A stretch of 40,088 bases of DNA from Bacteroidales bacterium (lineage in GTDB: Bacteria > Bacteroidota > Bacteroidia > Bacteroidales > JAAUTT01). Both the position numbers and the translations under genes were made by a program. The stretch lies in assembly GCA_025361285.1 (NCBI GenBank), contig JANYAP010000136.1:1-40088 (forward strand), read 5' to 3'. How positions within the stretch are numbered: position 1 is the first letter of the stretch; every line of letters begins with the position of its first letter. Under the pieces are notes generated by a model. It saw only the letters and a program-made list of their open reading frames with translations, ran no database searches and had not been told where the DNA came from. Shown here piece by piece: positions 1 through 8,721 of this stretch.

Positions 1-315
1 AAGCACTTTAAATGAAATGTGCAAAAATCAAACCTATTTTTTAAAAAATTTTAGTATTTCTCTGTGTCTTTGCGCCTCTGTGTTTATATTTTCTGTATTT
101 CTGTTTGAGCGCTTGTGTTCTGAATAACTCTGTGTTTTAAACCTTAATCGGCATTACTAACAGTATTGTTTACACTTAAACTCTAACAAACGACTGATTA
201 ACAACTAATGGGTCAGGAGTTCAGATATTATGGTGTATCAAAAATTCGCGTAATTACCTTCGGCTATGGGCTTTGCCGTTCGTGGTTAAACATTTTCCGT
301 TGCGGATTTAATGTA
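1..315. other. Gene-free left edge
   Basis: I find no convincing gene here. Bases about 58-137 are low-complexity text in which the word ctctgtgt recurs (near 60, 75 and 129). A 62-bp dispersed repeat follows at 161-222. The rest, 223-315, is unremarkable sequence downstream of the minus-strand transporter, with no clear terminator hairpin. The short plus-strand open frame beginning at 311 is antisense to the transporter and is not a gene. Confidence 0.6.
161..222. repeat. 62-bp dispersed repeat, copy A
   Basis: This segment matches 26799-26860 at 60 of 62 positions in the same orientation; the two differences are both C/T. Flanking similarity fades quickly, although both copies are preceded by an aacctta-like stretch and followed within a few bases by tattat. 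Both lie in gene-free DNA. It has no ORF and no strong palindrome, so its nature (element remnant, regulatory site or RNA) is unknown. Confidence 0.85.
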
Positions 316-1587
316 CTACAAAAAACTCGCAAAAAGCAATACGTTCAAAAACGTTACTATTGCTCCTATTGTTAACAGTATAATGGTAGTTGATAGGGTG
401 TTAGCGTACTTGCCCATTACCTTTTTCGACGATGTAAGATATATTTGCATAAATATGGTAAACGGCAATTGTATGCTTAGCACCATTTGCGATATAATGA
501 GCGCTTTAAATGGGTTTTGTATTAAAAAGATAATTATTAACGCCGCCACCAACGATATGGCAATTCCCACACGCGAGTGGTTGTCTTTAGCATCGTAAGG
601 TTCCTTAAATATACCTGCAAAAATTGACCCGCCAGCCATAGCCGAGGTAATGGTTGATGCTGCTCCGGCAAAAAGTAGCGCTGTGGCGAATACAATCGAC
701 GAACTTTTACCTACCAACGGTGTTAGTAACGATTGTGCTTTTTGCAACTCGTTTACAGGCGTACTGTGCTTAAAGAAGGTAGCCGCTGCCAGCAATATCA
801 TAGCACTGTTTATTGCCCAACCGATAATCATCGAAAACAGAGTATCAACGAACTCGTAATCGAGCTGTTTTTTAATCACTTTCTCGTCCTCCAAATTCCA
901 CTGGCGGCTTTGAATTACTTCGGAATGTAAAAACAAGTTGTGAGGCATAACAACTGCTCCTAACACGCTCATAATAATCATAATAGAGCCTTGCGGTATC
1001 GATGGCGTTACCCAACTAACGCCTGCTTGCGCCCAATCGATATCCACTAGCGAAAGCTCGTATAGAAACGACAACCCAATGATTGACACAAAGCCAACAA
1101 TTATTTTTTCGATAAGCCTGTACGAATTGGTAAATACCATAATGCAAACAAACACAACCATAAGTATCGAACCAGCTGGGATAGGTATCTTAAACAACAT
1201 ATTAAGTGCAATAGCACCGCCCAAAATTTCGGCCAACGACGTGGAAACCGATGCCATCATTGCCGTTATAAGCACTCCTTTCGAAACATAATTTGGAGTA
1301 TAGCGTGTTGCGGCCTCCGAAATACACAAACCTGTTGCAATGCCCAAATGCGCCACGTTGTGTTGCAGAATGATAAGCATAATTGTCGATAATGTTACCA
1401 TCCACAGCAATGTATACCCATATTCGGCACCTGCGGCTATGTTCGAAGCCCAATTTCCTGGATCGATAAAGCCAACAGTTACAAGCAGTCCTGGTCCAAT
1501 ATATTTAAATATTTGCAGGGCTTCCATCCGTGGCTTATGATCCTTCCGACGGAGGTCTTTAAATAAACTTTTTGGTTTTATGTTCAT
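316..1587 (-). CDS. mntH: Nramp-family divalent metal transporter
   Basis: This 423-residue inner-membrane protein should import Mn2+ or Fe2+ with protons. After a basic N-terminal tail of about 25 residues it is almost wholly hydrophobic, consistent with 11 helices. The first helix has the metal-binding DPGN motif (GFIDPGNWA) and the sixth has GAVVMPHN, so the Asp, Asn, Ala, Met and His positions of true Nramp transporters are all present; this argues against the Mg-transporting NRMT branch. The length is normal for bacterial MntH. It is transcribed divergently from cheA across a 289-bp gap. I see no obvious metal-regulator box, and the metal specificity is inferred from family knowledge. 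Confidence 0.9.
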   Translation of the reverse strand: MNIKPKSLFKDLRRKDHKPRMEALQIFKYIGPGLLVTVGFIDPGNWASNIAAGAEYGYTLLWMVTLSTIMLIILQHNVAHLGIATGLCISEAATRYTPNYVSKGVLITAMMASVSTSLAEILGGAIALNMLFKIPIPAGSILMVVFVCIMVFTNSYRLIEKIIVGFVSIIGLSFLYELSLVDIDWAQAGVSWVTPSIPQGSIMIIMSVLGAVVMPHNLFLHSEVIQSRQWNLEDEKVIKKQLDYEFVDTLFSMIIGWAINSAMILLAAATFFKHSTPVNELQKAQSLLTPLVGKSSSIVFATALLFAGAASTITSAMAGGSIFAGIFKEPYDAKDNHSRVGIAISLVAALIIIFLIQNPFKALIISQMVLSIQLPFTIFMQIYLTSSKKVMGKYANTLSTTIILLTIGAIVTFLNVLLFASFL

Positions 1588-1729
1588 TTGGTTTTCGAAT
1601 TAATAGTTAAAAATTAAACACAGAGAATTATTAATTGCGTTATCTATCGGTAAATTTGTGCAAAATTAACAATTGAGGCACTATTTGGTTGTGTCCAAAG
1701 CGTACTAAAACTAAATAATTTCTCGCCAC

Positions 1730-1806
1730 TCATCCTTTAGTACTAGTCAAAAATCATCCTTTTTCCGTAAAAAAATCATCCTTTTTACTGTAACAAATCA
1801 TCCTTT
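1730..1806 (+). promoter_or_regulatory. Four direct repeats upstream of cheA (candidate activator sites)
   Basis: The word tcatccttt occurs four times, beginning at 1730, 1754, 1776 and 1798. The spacings are 24, 22 and 22 bp, about two helical turns, so all copies lie on nearly the same face of the helix. The last copy ends 5 bp before a TTTG box at 1811. This is the arrangement expected for an activator or a cooperatively bound regulator of the chemosensory genes. That role is inferred; no regulator is identified. Confidence 0.6.
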
Positions 1807-1810
1807 AACC

Positions 1811-1843
1811 TTTGCTATTAGGGTAACAATGGTAGTATCTTTA
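1811..1843 (+). promoter_or_regulatory. Bacteroidota-type promoter of cheA
   Basis: TTTG at 1811-1814 and TATCTTTA at 1836-1843 are separated by 21 bp, close to the phylum's -33/-7 consensus of TTTG and TAnnTTTG. Transcription would begin near 1850, upstream of the ATG at 1877 but downstream of the alternative ATG at 1829. It therefore helps to decide the cheA start. Confidence 0.6.
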
Positions 1844-1876
1844 TGCAAGAAAGCATTACAACAAAATAGCATATTT

Positions 1877-3928
1877 ATGGACCCTTCATTAAATAAATTC
1901 CGCGATAAATTTTACGAAGAAGCGAACCAGTTGCTCGATAAGGTTGAAAACGACCTGCTGAAACTGGAAAAAATGCCCAACGAAAACGAACTTATCGAAT
2001 CGGCATTTCGCGCAATGCACACAATTAAAGGCGTTAGCGGTATGTTTGGCTTCGATTTTGTATGCGAGTTTACCCATTGCATGGAAAGCGTTTTTCAACT
2101 TATTAAAGACAAGCAAATTACATTCGACAGAGAGATTTTCGATATCACATTCGCCTCGCTCGACCATGTGCGGCGACTAATTACCGACGAAAAGCTTGCC
2201 GATAAGCATAATCAGGATATGCACAGTAAACTAATACAGGACATTACAATTATTTTAGAACGCAGCAAAGCCAAATCTAACAATCCAGCTAAATCATCAT
2301 CAACCGAATATGAGATAACTACACCTACAAATGCCTCTATTACAAATACTTGGCATATTATGTTGCGAACCGACGAACAGCTGTATTTTCGCGGTATAAG
2401 CCTTGTGGGTATTTTTTCGGAGCTGTCGCAACTTGGTAGCTACCAAACAGCTAAGCTCGCCTATTTAAGCGACGATAAGTCGGATACGTGGAGTATTATA
2501 CTTTCATCAAACGCTCCCAAAAACGAAATAACCGACATTTTTGTATTTCTTGAAGAAAACGCAACTATTACTCAGTTGGCAAATCAAGATATTTTCGAAA
2601 ACCTTGCTAATGGCATCAACGATGATGGCGAAGCAGAGCAATCGATACTCGAATATGTAGAAAGCTCTGGCAAAGCTAAGATAGCCGCTAGGGAAGAGCA
2701 GCTAAACATGCGGCTGTTTAATAAGAATGCCGCTACCGCCGAAGGTTCGAAGCCTGTTGCAAACAAACAAGCCATTAAGCGTATATCGGTCGATTCGGTA
2801 AAGCTCGACAATTTAATGTTTTTAGTTAGCGAGCTTATAACAGTCGATTCTCAACTTCTGTTGGCTACAAACAGCGCTAAATTTGCAACGATAAAGCCAT
2901 TGGTGGAGAAGGTTGATGCATTATCGAAGCTATTTCGCAACAACGCTTTCGAAATACGATTAGTTCCGCTTAGCGATACCGTTCTGAGATTTCAGCGGTT
3001 AATACGCGATTTGTCGCGACAGCTTGGTAAAAAAATAGAACTTTCGACACAAGGTACCGATACTGAGTTGGATAAGAACACTATCGACCAGCTTAACGAG
3101 CCGCTTATGCATATTATTCGAAATTGTATCGATCATGGTATTGAAGAACCCGATAAACGCGCCGATGTAGGTAAGCCCGAAACTGGGATGATTAAAATAA
3201 CGGCCAACCAAACCGGTAACTATGTAGTAATTACCGTTGAAGACGACGGACACGGTATAAATTGCGAAAAAGTTCGCCTAAAAGCCGTTGATAAAGGCAT
3301 ACTTAAAGCCACCGACACACCTACACGTCAAGAGATTTTCGACCTTATTTTTCTACCAGGTTTTTCCACTGCCGAAAGCCTTTCGGAAGTGTCGGGCCGG
3401 GGCGTAGGCATGGACGTGGTACGCAAAAAAATTATCGACCTACGAGGCGATATTACCATAGACTCAACCGAAGGCAAAGGCACTTCGTTCACCCTTAAGC
3501 TTCAGCAATCGGTGGCAATTATCGACTCACTACTATTTACCGTCGAGGACTCGTTTTTTACCGTGCCACTATCGGATATTATGATTTGCAGCCAAACGCC
3601 AGCCGAGGAAATTGCGCTACGGGCACACACTGCAACAATACCATATAACGACGAGCTAATACCGTTTGTCGATTTACGCAAAAAACTTCATATAAACGGC
3701 GCGTACAAAAACAAAATTAAGGTGGTAATAATTCGCAACAACGATCATATGGTGGCACTGCTTACCGACAAAATTGTTGGCGAACACCAAGCCGTTCTAA
3801 AGCCTTTGGGCCGCTCTTTCCGTAACCAGGAATACATTACTTCTGCCAGTCAGCTTGGCGATGGAAACCTGGCTTTTATGATCGACACTAATAAACTGTT
3901 TACTGCCAGTGAGGTAATGAAAAATTAG
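1877..3928 (+). CDS. cheA: Chemotaxis histidine kinase CheA
   Basis: CheA autophosphorylates in response to receptors and passes phosphate to response regulators. The order is classical: an HPt (P1) domain with phospho-acceptor His48 in MHTIKG, a less conserved P2-like stretch (about 150-250), the P3 dimerisation helices, an ATPase domain with N box (HIIRNCIDHG), G1 (VEDDGHGI) and G2 (GRGVGMD), and a C-terminal CheW-like domain. With the ATG at 1877 it has 683 residues; an upstream in-frame ATG at 1829 is less likely because it lies before the proposed transcription start. cheW and a receptor follow. The last codons and the stop lie inside the first unit of a repeat array. Confidence 0.95.
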   Translation: MDPSLNKFRDKFYEEANQLLDKVENDLLKLEKMPNENELIESAFRAMHTIKGVSGMFGFDFVCEFTHCMESVFQLIKDKQITFDREIFDITFASLDHVRRLITDEKLADKHNQDMHSKLIQDITIILERSKAKSNNPAKSSSTEYEITTPTNASITNTWHIMLRTDEQLYFRGISLVGIFSELSQLGSYQTAKLAYLSDDKSDTWSIILSSNAPKNEITDIFVFLEENATITQLANQDIFENLANGINDDGEAEQSILEYVESSGKAKIAAREEQLNMRLFNKNAATAEGSKPVANKQAIKRISVDSVKLDNLMFLVSELITVDSQLLLATNSAKFATIKPLVEKVDALSKLFRNNAFEIRLVPLSDTVLRFQRLIRDLSRQLGKKIELSTQGTDTELDKNTIDQLNEPLMHIIRNCIDHGIEEPDKRADVGKPETGMIKITANQTGNYVVITVEDDGHGINCEKVRLKAVDKGILKATDTPTRQEIFDLIFLPGFSTAESLSEVSGRGVGMDVVRKKIIDLRGDITIDSTEGKGTSFTLKLQQSVAIIDSLLFTVEDSFFTVPLSDIMICSQTPAEEIALRAHTATIPYNDELIPFVDLRKKLHINGAYKNKIKVVIIRNNDHMVALLTDKIVGEHQAVLKPLGRSFRNQEYITSASQLGDGNLAFMIDTNKLFTASEVMKN

Positions 3929-4187
3929 AAAATGTGAAAATTAGAAAATGTGAAAATTAGAAAATGTGAAAATATCCCACATCTCCTCATTTTCACATTC
4001 TCACATTTTCACATTCTCACATTCTCACATTTTCACATTCTCACATCTCCTCATTTTCACATTCTCACATCTCCTCATCTCCTCATTTCCTCATTCTCAC
4101 ATCTCCTCATTCTCACATTTTCACATTCTCACATCTCCTCATTTCCTCATTCTCACATTTTCACATTTTCACATTTTCACATTTTCA
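3921..4187 (+). repeat. Word-like 8-bp repeat array between cheA and cheW
   Basis: Bases 3921-3968 are three copies of a 16-bp unit (aaaattag plus aaaatgtg); the first copy supplies the cheA stop codon. After a short break, 3980-4187 holds 26 units in perfect 8-bp register, using only four words: cattttca, cattctca, catctcct and catttcct. The first, purine-rich arm is complementary to parts of the second, so the cheA-cheW transcript could fold here. Open frames across it (Phe, Ser, His, Leu and Ile only) are artefacts of the repeat. Confidence 0.95.
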
Positions 4188-4206
4188 CATTTAATATAAA
4201 CACACC

Positions 4207-4683
4207 ATGACAAGCACTTATCTTTCATTTATTGTTTGCGACGAGCTTTTTGCCGTAAACGTAGCAAAGGTACTTGAGGTATTGCAAAAGCAGCGCATTA
4301 CCCACGTACCAAACGCTCCAGAGTACATTAAGGGAATAATAAATTTTCGAGGCGAAGTGGTGCCAGTATTCGAAAGCCGCACCAAGTTTAACCTACCTGC
4401 ACGCCCCAACGACGATGCCTACGTAGTAATTGTTTTCGACCTATCGAAAGGAGCCGATGTGTTCCGCATTGGTACAGTGGTGGATAGGGTTAAGGACGTT
4501 ATATCTATCGACGACACCGAGATAAAACCTGTGCCGCCAATGAGTAAGGACTTTAACACCGATTTCCTGCAAGGTATTTACAAGCAACAAGCCGATTTTA
4601 TTATGCTGCTTAATGTGGAAAAAGTGTTTACTGGCGACGAACTTGTTGCCATTAAGGATACACACTTGCAGACAGTGGAATAA
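4207..4683 (+). CDS. cheW: Chemotaxis coupling protein CheW
   Basis: This 158-residue protein is a single CheW domain, which links chemoreceptors to the P5 domain of CheA in the cytoplasm. It opens with the usual beta strands (YLSFIVCDELFAVNV), followed by the conserved stretch PEYIKGIINFRGEVVPVFE, which carries the N-x-R-G receptor- and kinase-contact signature. The length is normal. It starts 278 bp after cheA, separated only by a repeat array, and is followed 106 bp later by the receptor gene. The array between cheA and cheW could set their relative expression, but this is inference. Confidence 0.95.
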   Translation: MTSTYLSFIVCDELFAVNVAKVLEVLQKQRITHVPNAPEYIKGIINFRGEVVPVFESRTKFNLPARPNDDAYVVIVFDLSKGADVFRIGTVVDRVKDVISIDDTEIKPVPPMSKDFNTDFLQGIYKQQADFIMLLNVEKVFTGDELVAIKDTHLQTVE

Positions 4684-4789
4684 GTAATAACAAATTACAG
4701 ATGTGCAAATTACAAATTAAGCGTAACGCACTCATAATTATAATAAAAATTAAAATGAAAATTATAACAAACAATTAAAAACAGACATT
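4684..4789 (+). other. cheW-mcp spacer with a low-complexity word block
   Basis: Immediately after the cheW stop the spacer reads in caaattac and gatgtgc words (about 4684-4719). A 23-base stretch, 4697-4719, recurs exactly at 25055-25077 after the hybrid kinase gene. The remainder is very A-rich up to the receptor ATG, with no clear promoter. Confidence 0.7.
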
Positions 4790-7309
4790 ATGAACTTTTT
4801 TAAAAACATGAAAATTCGCACCAAGCTCCTAAGCAGCTTTGTAATTGTAGCTTTACTGGCCGGTGTTATTGGCTATTTGGGTATTACGCGTATGCATCAG
4901 ATTGATGACGCCGATACCAAACTGTATGAAAAAATTACTGTTCCTTTAGCCGAAATGATTGAGGTTGCTACATCGTTCCAACGGATACGTGTAAACGTGC
5001 GCGATGCAATTTTGGCAAACAACTCAACCGACCGCAATGCAAAACTCAAACGCATTGAAGAACTCGCGGTAACATTTCGCTCAAGCAAGAAAATAATTGA
5101 AGAAACTACCATAACTGCGCAAGGTAAAGCCGATGTTGCAGAATTGAGTAAAGCGTTTGAAGAATACATTTCGGCAATACCCGACATTAAAAAACTACTC
5201 GAAGAAGGTAGCGTTGATGGCGCTTTGTTAATAATGCAAGGTCAAATGAAAGCTAACAATGACATATGCCAAAAATCATTAGACGATATACAAGCAATTA
5301 AAATAAAACTTGCCAAACAAACTTCCGACGAAAACACAGCAATGGCAAACAGTTCCACAAATTTTATGCTAATACTTATTGCTATTGTTTTGCTAGCATC
5401 TGTAACTTTGGGGTTTGTAATAGCCACTAACATTCAAAACATTATAAAATCGGTAGTTGCGCAAACCAAAGCTTTGGTTGAAGCTGCCATTGCTGGACGC
5501 CTTGCCACCCGCGCTAAACCAGAGGACACTAACGAAGAATTCCGCGAGATTATTGTAGGTATAAATCGCACCCTCGATGCCGTTATTGGGCCGTTAAACG
5601 TGGCTGCCGAGTATGTCGATCGTATTTCCAAGGGTAATATACCCGATAAAATTTCCGATACATACAATGGCGATTTCAATGAGATAAAAAATAATTTAAA
5701 TGTGTGTATCGATGCTGTAAATATGCTAGTTGCCGATGCAGCCATGTTAACCAAAGCTGCAGTTGAAGGTAAGCTTGCCACCCGTGCCGATGCCAGTAAA
5801 CACGAAGGTGATTTTGCGAAAATAGTTGGTGGAGTAAATAACACCCTCGATGCTGTAATTGGTCCGTTAAACGTGGCTGCCGAATATGTCGATCGTATTT
5901 CGAAAGGTAATATTCCTGAAAAAATTACAGATAACTACAATGGCGATTTTAACGAGATAAAGAGCAACCTGAATGTTTGTATTGATACAGTTAACCTCTT
6001 AGTTGCCGATGCCGGAATGCTTTCAAGAGCCGCTGTTGATGGCAAACTTGCCACCCGTGCCGATGCTGCAAAACACCAAGGCGATTTCCGTAAAATTGTT
6101 GAAGGCGTAAACAACACCCTCGATGCCGTAATTGGTCCGCTAAACGTGGCCGCCGAATACGTCGAAAACATATCGAAAGGCAATATGCCAGCGGTTATTA
6201 CCGATAGTTACAATGGCGACTTTAACGCTATTAAAAACAACCTTAACAGCTTAATATTATCGTTAAACGACATAACCGAAAAGGCTAAGATTGTAGCTGG
6301 CGGCGATTTAACAGTATCGCTGGTAAAACGTTCCGAGAACGACGGCCTAATGGGCGCTCTCAACGAAATGGTTAAGTCGATATCTGGCATGATTAGCGAA
6401 TTTAAAACAGCCGTAGAAAATATAGTAGGCGCCAGTATGCAAATGCAGTCGGTAGCTATGCAAATTTCGCAGGGTTCCACCGAACAGGCATCGAGCACCG
6501 AAGAGGTTTCGAGTAGCATGGAGCAAATGGCATCGAACATATCGCAAAATACCGAAAACGCTAAGCAAACCGAAAAGATTGCTATACAGGCATCGACCGA
6601 TATGGCCGAGGGTAACAAATCGGTAGCAATTACTGTAGATGCGATGAAGCAGATTGCCGACAAGATTACCGTTATTGGCGATATAGCCGAGAAAACCGAC
6701 CTTTTGGCCATTAACGCCGCCATTGAGGCCGCCCGTGCAGGCGAGCAAGGTAAAGGGTTTGCCGTTGTGGCCGCCGAAGTACGTAAACTTGCCGAAAACA
6801 GCCAGGCTGCAGCCAAGGAAATTAACGACCTCTCGCGTAGTAGCGTTCGTATTGCCGACGAATCGGGCAAGTTGTTGGCAAAAATTGTTCCCGATATTCA
6901 AAAAACAGCTGTATTGGTGCAGGAAATTGCCGCAGCAAGCTTAGAGCAAAACTCGGGCGCAAACCAAGTAAACGGGGCTATTATGCAGTTAAACACAGTA
7001 ACACAGAAAAATGCTGCCGCCGCCGAACAAATGTCGGCAAGTGCCGAAGAGCTTTCGAGCCAGGCCGATCAGCTTAAGAGTGTGCTGTCGTTCTACAAAA
7101 CAGAGCAAGATTTAGCAGGCATATCGAAAATGCGCCTTACACAGGAACACCAAATGAAAAACATGGCCACAAGCCAGGCATTCGCTAATACAATATCGGC
7201 GAAGCCAACTTCGAAAAGGATGGCTGCAGCATCTGTTAGCTCGCACGGAACCGATATAAACCTTGGTTCGGGCGGCAGTGCGGAAAGCGATGATTTTGAG
7301 AAGTATTAA
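4790..7309 (+). CDS. Methyl-accepting chemotaxis protein with tandem HAMP-like repeats
   Basis: This 839-residue chemoreceptor signals to CheA/CheW. Residues about 12-32 and 192-212 are membrane helices bracketing a small helical periplasmic sensor region (four-helix-bundle type). Three tandem 91-residue HAMP-like units begin at residues 232, 323 and 414, each starting with a version of [11 protein letters not shown]. The cytoplasmic signalling rod follows, with the conserved hairpin tip at about 646-672 ([20 protein letters not shown]). The last 80 or so residues form a loose tail without a CheR-docking pentapeptide that I recognise. The ligand is unknown. Confidence 0.93.
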   Translation: MNFFKNMKIRTKLLSSFVIVALLAGVIGYLGITRMHQIDDADTKLYEKITVPLAEMIEVATSFQRIRVNVRDAILANNSTDRNAKLKRIEELAVTFRSSKKIIEETTITAQGKADVAELSKAFEEYISAIPDIKKLLEEGSVDGALLIMQGQMKANNDICQKSLDDIQAIKIKLAKQTSDENTAMANSSTNFMLILIAIVLLASVTLGFVIATNIQNIIKSVVAQTKALVEAAIAGRLATRAKPEDTNEEFREIIVGINRTLDAVIGPLNVAAEYVDRISKGNIPDKISDTYNGDFNEIKNNLNVCIDAVNMLVADAAMLTKAAVEGKLATRADASKHEGDFAKIVGGVNNTLDAVIGPLNVAAEYVDRISKGNIPEKITDNYNGDFNEIKSNLNVCIDTVNLLVADAGMLSRAAVDGKLATRADAAKHQGDFRKIVEGVNNTLDAVIGPLNVAAEYVENISKGNMPAVITDSYNGDFNAIKNNLNSLILSLNDITEKAKIVAGGDLTVSLVKRSENDGLMGALNEMVKSISGMISEFKTAVENIVGASMQMQSVAMQISQGSTEQASSTEEVSSSMEQMASNISQNTENAKQTEKIAIQASTDMAEGNKSVAITVDAMKQIADKITVIGDIAEKTDLLAINAAIEAARAGEQGKGFAVVAAEVRKLAENSQAAAKEINDLSRSSVRIADESGKLLAKIVPDIQKTAVLVQEIAAASLEQNSGANQVNGAIMQLNTVTQKNAAAAEQMSASAEELSSQADQLKSVLSFYKTEQDLAGISKMRLTQEHQMKNMATSQAFANTISAKPTSKRMAAASVSSHGTDINLGSGGSAESDDFEKY
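5483..6260 (+). repeat. Three in-frame 273-bp repeats inside the receptor gene
   Basis: Units begin at 5483, 5756 and 6029, exactly 273 bp (91 codons) apart. The first two units match each other closely along their length; the third diverges after the shared YNGDFN-encoding stretch. Each encodes a HAMP-like module containing [16 protein letters not shown]. The even spacing and DNA-level similarity point to duplication with continuing gene conversion. Confidence 0.9.
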
Positions 7310-7332
7310 ATTACTCCCAAACCAATTACTCC

Positions 7333-7373
7333 AAACCTGACAGGTTTAACGTATTCCCAAACCTGTCAGGTTT
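7333..7373. repeat. Paired 15-bp palindromes upstream of the carbonic anhydrase gene
   Basis: aaacctgacaggttt (7333-7347) and its complement aaacctgtcaggttt (7359-7373) each form a near-perfect palindrome, and the two also pair with each other. The second runs into T and A tracts. Two more copies lie at 8140-8172, so the pairs bracket the carbonic anhydrase gene. They could act as terminators for the receptor transcript or be REP-like elements. Confidence 0.85.
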
Positions 7374-7406
7374 TTAAAAATTGATTTTAAACTTAATTCA
7401 TTTATT

Positions 7407-8102
7407 ATGAACCATTTAAAGTATAACTTGTATGTAGTGGCTTTTGTTTTCGTAGCCATGTCGTGTAGTTCGGGTAAAACCGAAGCAGATAATTCGAAAA
7501 ACGCCGATTCTACTGCGGTTTTGGCTAAAGCAACAATTAATTCATCGGCCGAGGCAATTGCCGAACTTAAAGCCGGAAATGTTCGATTTATTGAAAATAA
7601 ACTAGTTAACACCAATTACAAAACGCAAATTGAGCAAACAAAAGCAGGACAAAAGCCTCATTCGGTAATACTATCGTGTATGGATTCGCGCGTACCTCCC
7701 GAAATTATTTTCGATCAGGGAATAGGAAACATTTTCGTTCTTAGGGTTGCCGGAAACATTGAGGACGACAACGTGTTGGGCAGCATGGAATACGCCGTTG
7801 AACACGCTGGTTCCAAGGTTATTGTAGTAATGGGGCACAATCATTGCGGCGCGGTAACTGGTGCAGTTAAAGGTATTGAGCTTGGAAATTTAACCCAGTT
7901 AGTCGATCAAATTAAGCCCGCTATAACGTCCGACCCCGCAAATCCAGCAACAATTGACGAAACGGCAAAAAATAGTATAGCAATTACTATAACCGATATT
8001 TTGCATAAAAGCACTATTATAAACGAGATGGTTGAAGAAAAGAAAATAACCATTGTTGGTGCTTTTTACGACATTGAAACTGGTGTAGTTAGTTTCCTTT
8101 GA
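7407..8102 (+). CDS. Lipoprotein beta-class carbonic anhydrase
   Basis: This enzyme interconverts CO2 and bicarbonate using zinc. The N-terminus is a lipoprotein signal ending in VAMSC, with Cys20 as the lipidation site, so it should sit on the periplasmic face of a membrane rather than in the cytoplasm. The mature domain has the beta-class motifs CMDSR (ligand Cys91, then Asp93 and Arg95) and GHNHCGA (ligands His144 and Cys147). The 231 residues are normal for the class plus a signal and a Ser/Asp-rich linker. It stands alone between two palindrome pairs. The annotated start is the only one that keeps the signal peptide. Confidence 0.92.
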   Translation: MNHLKYNLYVVAFVFVAMSCSSGKTEADNSKNADSTAVLAKATINSSAEAIAELKAGNVRFIENKLVNTNYKTQIEQTKAGQKPHSVILSCMDSRVPPEIIFDQGIGNIFVLRVAGNIEDDNVLGSMEYAVEHAGSKVIVVMGHNHCGAVTGAVKGIELGNLTQLVDQIKPAITSDPANPATIDETAKNSIAITITDILHKSTIINEMVEEKKITIVGAFYDIETGVVSFL

Positions 8103-8139
8103 TTTTTGGTTGCTAAACTTATCAGCTTTAACTGCTCCC

Positions 8140-8172
8140 AAACCTGACAGGTTTTTAAAACCTGACAGGTTT
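8140..8172. repeat. Two further copies of the 15-bp palindrome
   Basis: aaacctgacaggttt occurs at 8140-8154 and 8158-8172 in the gap between two convergent genes. Both copies are followed by T runs, so on the plus strand they could serve as tandem terminators of the carbonic anhydrase gene. Confidence 0.85.
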
Positions 8173-8201
8173 TTAGCGGTATAAAAACCAGATTTTAACT
8201 A

Positions 8202-8459
8202 CTAATCGGGCATTATTTTTATTTTTTTCTTTCCGTCGTCTAAATACAACACAAAGTCGTTAACGTACTCCAAAATGTAATTATTTTCCGAACCAACCTG
8301 CAACACAAACTTATTGTCGATATAACCAAGCGAATATTCCAAAAAGTCTTTCCCATTAATTAAAACGTTTTTGGCATCGGAAAACTGAAAAACTTGCTCA
8401 TTTTCAACGTCTTTCCACGTGGAATTGCAAATCATACCCTGAATAATTTCTGCGTTCAT
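8202..8459 (-). CDS. Small hypothetical protein
   Basis: I do not recognise this 85-residue protein. It has no signal peptide or membrane segment and is rich in beta-prone, Asn/Asp/Lys-containing stretches, for example NKFVLQVGSENNYILEYV, ending in a Lys-rich strand. The regular hydrophobic alternation and a normal ATG suggest a real small cytoplasmic beta protein. It converges on the carbonic anhydrase gene across the palindromes and is divergent from the ABC genes. No good promoter is visible upstream on its strand. Confidence 0.6.
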   Translation of the reverse strand: MNAEIIQGMICNSTWKDVENEQVFQFSDAKNVLINGKDFLEYSLGYIDNKFVLQVGSENNYILEYVNDFVLYLDDGKKKIKIMPD

Positions 8460-8678
8460 AATGTATGGATTTATTGGTTAGTAAATTGATTTTATTTAAG
8501 TTGCACCATTGTTTACAATTGCAATGCTTAATACTCTAAAGATAACTAATTCGAATGCAGAATTCAAGTGTATGAAGATGATTTACATCAACTAAAACGA
8601 TGTTCTTTGCTAAATTTGAAATTTGAATGATAGGATATTGAAATAAAAAAAGGCATGCAACCGATAAACATAATCGCT

Positions 8679-8707
8679 TTTGCGTTACTTTGTATTTAGT
8701 ATTTTCT
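8679..8707 (+). promoter_or_regulatory. Possible promoter of the ABC gene pair
   Basis: TTTG at 8679-8682 and TATTTTCT at 8700-8707 are 17 bp apart, a weaker match to the Bacteroidota promoter. It lies just before the ATG at 8722 and overlaps the longer reading frame that would begin at 8680, favouring the downstream start. Confidence 0.4.
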
Positions 8708-8721
8708 ATTATAATTGTAGT

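Noticed and set aside
1829-1876. Upstream ATG giving a 16-residue longer CheA
   Set aside because: The proposed -7 promoter box (1836-1843) lies inside this extension, and the HPt domain begins normally at the Met at 1877.
3980-4187. Possible CRISPR array
   Set aside because: Units are 8 bp with no unique spacers, and no cas gene is nearby.
3950-4210. Two overlapping open frames of 77 and 86 codons between cheA and cheW
   Set aside because: They encode only Phe, Ser, His, Leu, Ile and similar residues because an 8-bp repeat read in triplets gives an eight-codon cycle. They are by-products of the array.
6208-6870. A 220-codon open frame antisense to the receptor gene
   Set aside because: Long antisense frames are expected opposite repetitive, Ala/Ser/Glu-rich coding sequence; it shows no domain and the sense frame is a clear chemoreceptor.
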